6,045 bases of DNA. It comes from Micrococcaceae bacterium UBA6021. Lineage in GTDB: Bacteria; Actinomycetota; Actinomycetes; Actinomycetales; Micrococcaceae. The stretch spans positions 1 to 6,045 of the forward strand of contig DIZT01000052.1 of the NCBI GenBank assembly GCA_002427975.1, given 5' to 3'. The notes beneath the pieces were generated by a model. The model was not told the origin of the DNA. It saw nothing but the letters and a program-made list of their open reading frames with translations, and ran no database searches. The position numbers were made by a program, and so were the translations under genes. This document shows positions 5,162-6,045 of this stretch, piece by piece (the stretch's first letter is position 1; every line of letters begins with the position of its first letter).

Positions 5162-5685
5162 ATGACCGCCGCCACCATTGCCACCAGACCAGACACCCTC
5201 ATTGACCCTGTTACAGGAGCGAGGACCTGGCCACACGAAGCCACCGGCCGCCACTACGTCCCCCAGGGGCTCCGCCGTTACCTCCTGGGACGGGCACTGG
5301 ACGTCGTCATCGTCGCGGCTGCGGCTCTCGCCCTCGCCAAAGGCGTCACCGTCGCCCTTCAGCCCACGACCCTGCTGACCCAGGAATGGCAGTCAGTCGC
5401 TGCCGTCGGCATCATCCGTTCGTGGTGATCTTCCTCTACGGTGGCATCGCCGGCACAGTCGGAACCCTCGGTGAGGCGGCCACCCGCATGCGTGTCGTCA
5501 ACATCGACGACGGGAGTGTCCCCGGGTTCCTGACCGGAGGACTTCGAGCTGTCGGCTGGTTCCTTTTCGTCCTGTTCACTGTGATGTTGAGCGACACGGG
5601 TGCCGCCGATACCCGCTTCGTGGCCGTCCGGCGCAACACGGGTGTCTTCCAGGGGCAAGAACCGGTCCCCGCCGCTAAGCCCTGA
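5162..5685 (+). pseudogene. RDD-family membrane protein, split by a one-base frameshift
   Basis: The RDD family consists of small integral membrane proteins of mostly unknown role; some have been proposed as transporters. The first part, from ATG 5162 (weak GAAAG site at 5151-5155), is about 85 residues. It has a hydrophilic N-terminus with TGRHYVPQGLRRYLL, then GRALDVVIV opening the first membrane helix, with the family's Arg (44) and Asp (47). The second helix begins at QSVAAVGII and breaks. The frame hits TGA at 5426-5428, while the next frame from 5416 continues as PFVVIFLYGG. Then come GTLGEAATRMRVVNIDDGSV, which matches the family's GxTxGKxxxxLRVVDxxG segment, and a third helix (VGWFLFVLFTVML), with the stop at 5683-5685. 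Restoring one C at 5416-5417 (CC to CCC) gives one 175-residue RDD protein.

There is no slippery heptamer, so programmed shifting is unlikely. Real loss or a sequence error remain open. It has no tag and no leader element, unlike its neighbours. Confidence 0.85.
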
Positions 5686-5696
5686 AGCCGCACACA
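5686..5696 (+). promoter_or_regulatory. Conserved leader element AGCCGCACACA, copy 4
   Basis: This copy is identical to copies 1 and 2. It begins immediately after the RDD stop codon (TGA 5683-5685) and ends 8 bases before the ATG at 5705. The spacer (GATCAGGC) resembles that of copy 2 (AACCAGGC). The element is absent before the RDD gene and the stress-protein gene, so it goes with the tagged genes and not with the operon in general. Confidence 0.78.
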
Positions 5697-5704
5697 GATC
5701 AGGC

Positions 5705-6045
5705 ATGAGTGAAAACACCGCCCGCCAGCCGTCCGGTATCCCGACCGGTGGCCAGTTCGCTGCCACCACGCATGCCGAGCCAAGGGTGAGCCTCGCGCCG
5801 GCTCCACCGAAGAAGGACCAGGAATGGCATGACGCTGCCGACGCCCTGGTCGAGGGCGGCCGTACACCTGAAGAGGCACACTGCGCGGTCGCGCTCGTCC
5901 TGACCAGCCACATGACCAAAACCTACCTGGACAGCGGCAAAGCAGCCCTCGCCGCCGGCCACGAAACACAGGCCGCCATGTACGTCATCGCGCACGGTGC
6001 CATGCATGACCTTCCACGGAAGATCCACGCTGCCGGGAACGACCA
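5705..6045 (+). CDS. GGQF-tagged protein 5, unknown function (3' partial)
   Basis: The frame from ATG 5705 is open to the right edge: 113 complete codons and no stop, so the gene continues outside the window. The tag is at residues 7-26 (RQPSGIPTGGQFAATTHAEP), followed by RVSL. After a short Pro/Lys-rich linker (APAPPKKDQ) the visible body looks all-helical. It has EWHDAADALVEGG and then PEEAHCAVALVLTSHMTKTY, LDSGKAALAAGHETQAAMYV and AHGAMHDLPRKIHAAG. It shows several His and Met residues but no motif I recognise and no membrane segment. The start is supported by leader copy 4 and by the tag. It lies 19 bases after the RDD gene. Its function and full length are unknown. Confidence 0.88.
   Translation, partial: MSENTARQPSGIPTGGQFAATTHAEPRVSLAPAPPKKDQEWHDAADALVEGGRTPEEAHCAVALVLTSHMTKTYLDSGKAALAAGHETQAAMYVIAHGAMHDLPRKIHAAGND

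Noticed and set aside
5411..5428. Programmed frameshift in the RDD gene
   Set aside because: No slippery heptamer or downstream structure is apparent; a one-base deletion or sequence error explains it more simply.
2718..5696. GCCGCACACA copies as a CRISPR-like or transposon-end repeat
   Set aside because: The copies are short, all in one orientation, each locked to a start codon, and separated by genes of different lengths. There are no spacers and no flanking target duplications.
2737..5800. Tag-coding DNA as a simple recent direct repeat
   Set aside because: Only short cores (CGCCAGCC and GGCCAGTTC) are identical; many codons differ synonymously, which points to conservation of the peptide rather than recent duplication or a repeat element.
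5359..6028. Overlapping minus-strand open frames of 109 to 186 codons
   Set aside because: They are antisense to the RDD and fifth tagged genes, with low-complexity composition and no ribosome binding sites.

Overview
The window is high-GC DNA with strong G/C preference at third codon positions, which fits an actinobacterium. The penicillin-binding protein, the universal stress protein and the general gene style suggest Micrococcales (Arthrobacter-like), but that assignment is from memory and was not computed. Bases 1-19 are a Tn5/Nextera mosaic-end adapter, so the window starts at a contig edge and base 20 is the first genomic base. All convincing genes are on the + strand.

Left part (20-2540): the C-terminal transpeptidase half of a bifunctional class A penicillin-binding protein, cut at its 5' end by the contig edge; a decayed stretch (about 1436-1800) with possible traces of a P-type ATPase; an AT-rich intergenic segment with a hairpin plus T-run that reads as a minus-strand terminator; and a universal stress protein whose best start codon lies in a different frame from the body of the gene, across a run of six G.

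Right part (2540-6045): a compact one-direction cluster holding five genes that share an N-terminal tag of about 30 residues, RQPxGIPVGGQFxxTxxxEP followed by x-hydrophobic-x-Leu, joined to five bodies with no evident similarity to each other. Four of the five starts are preceded by the identical 10-mer GCCGCACACA, ending exactly 8 bases before the ATG. The fifth (4706) overlaps the preceding stop codon and lacks the element. A broken sixth copy of the tag lies at 2601-2684, just before the cluster. An untagged RDD-family membrane protein gene, broken by a one-base frameshift, sits between the fourth and fifth tagged genes. The fifth tagged gene runs off the right edge, so the cluster probably continues.

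Gene spacing of 17, 39, -1, 27 and 19 bases suggests one transcript. I recognise no function for the tagged proteins. The shared tag on different bodies, with varied synonymous codons and a matching leader, suggests selection for a common address or docking peptide. This tag-plus-leader arrangement is the most notable thing in the window.
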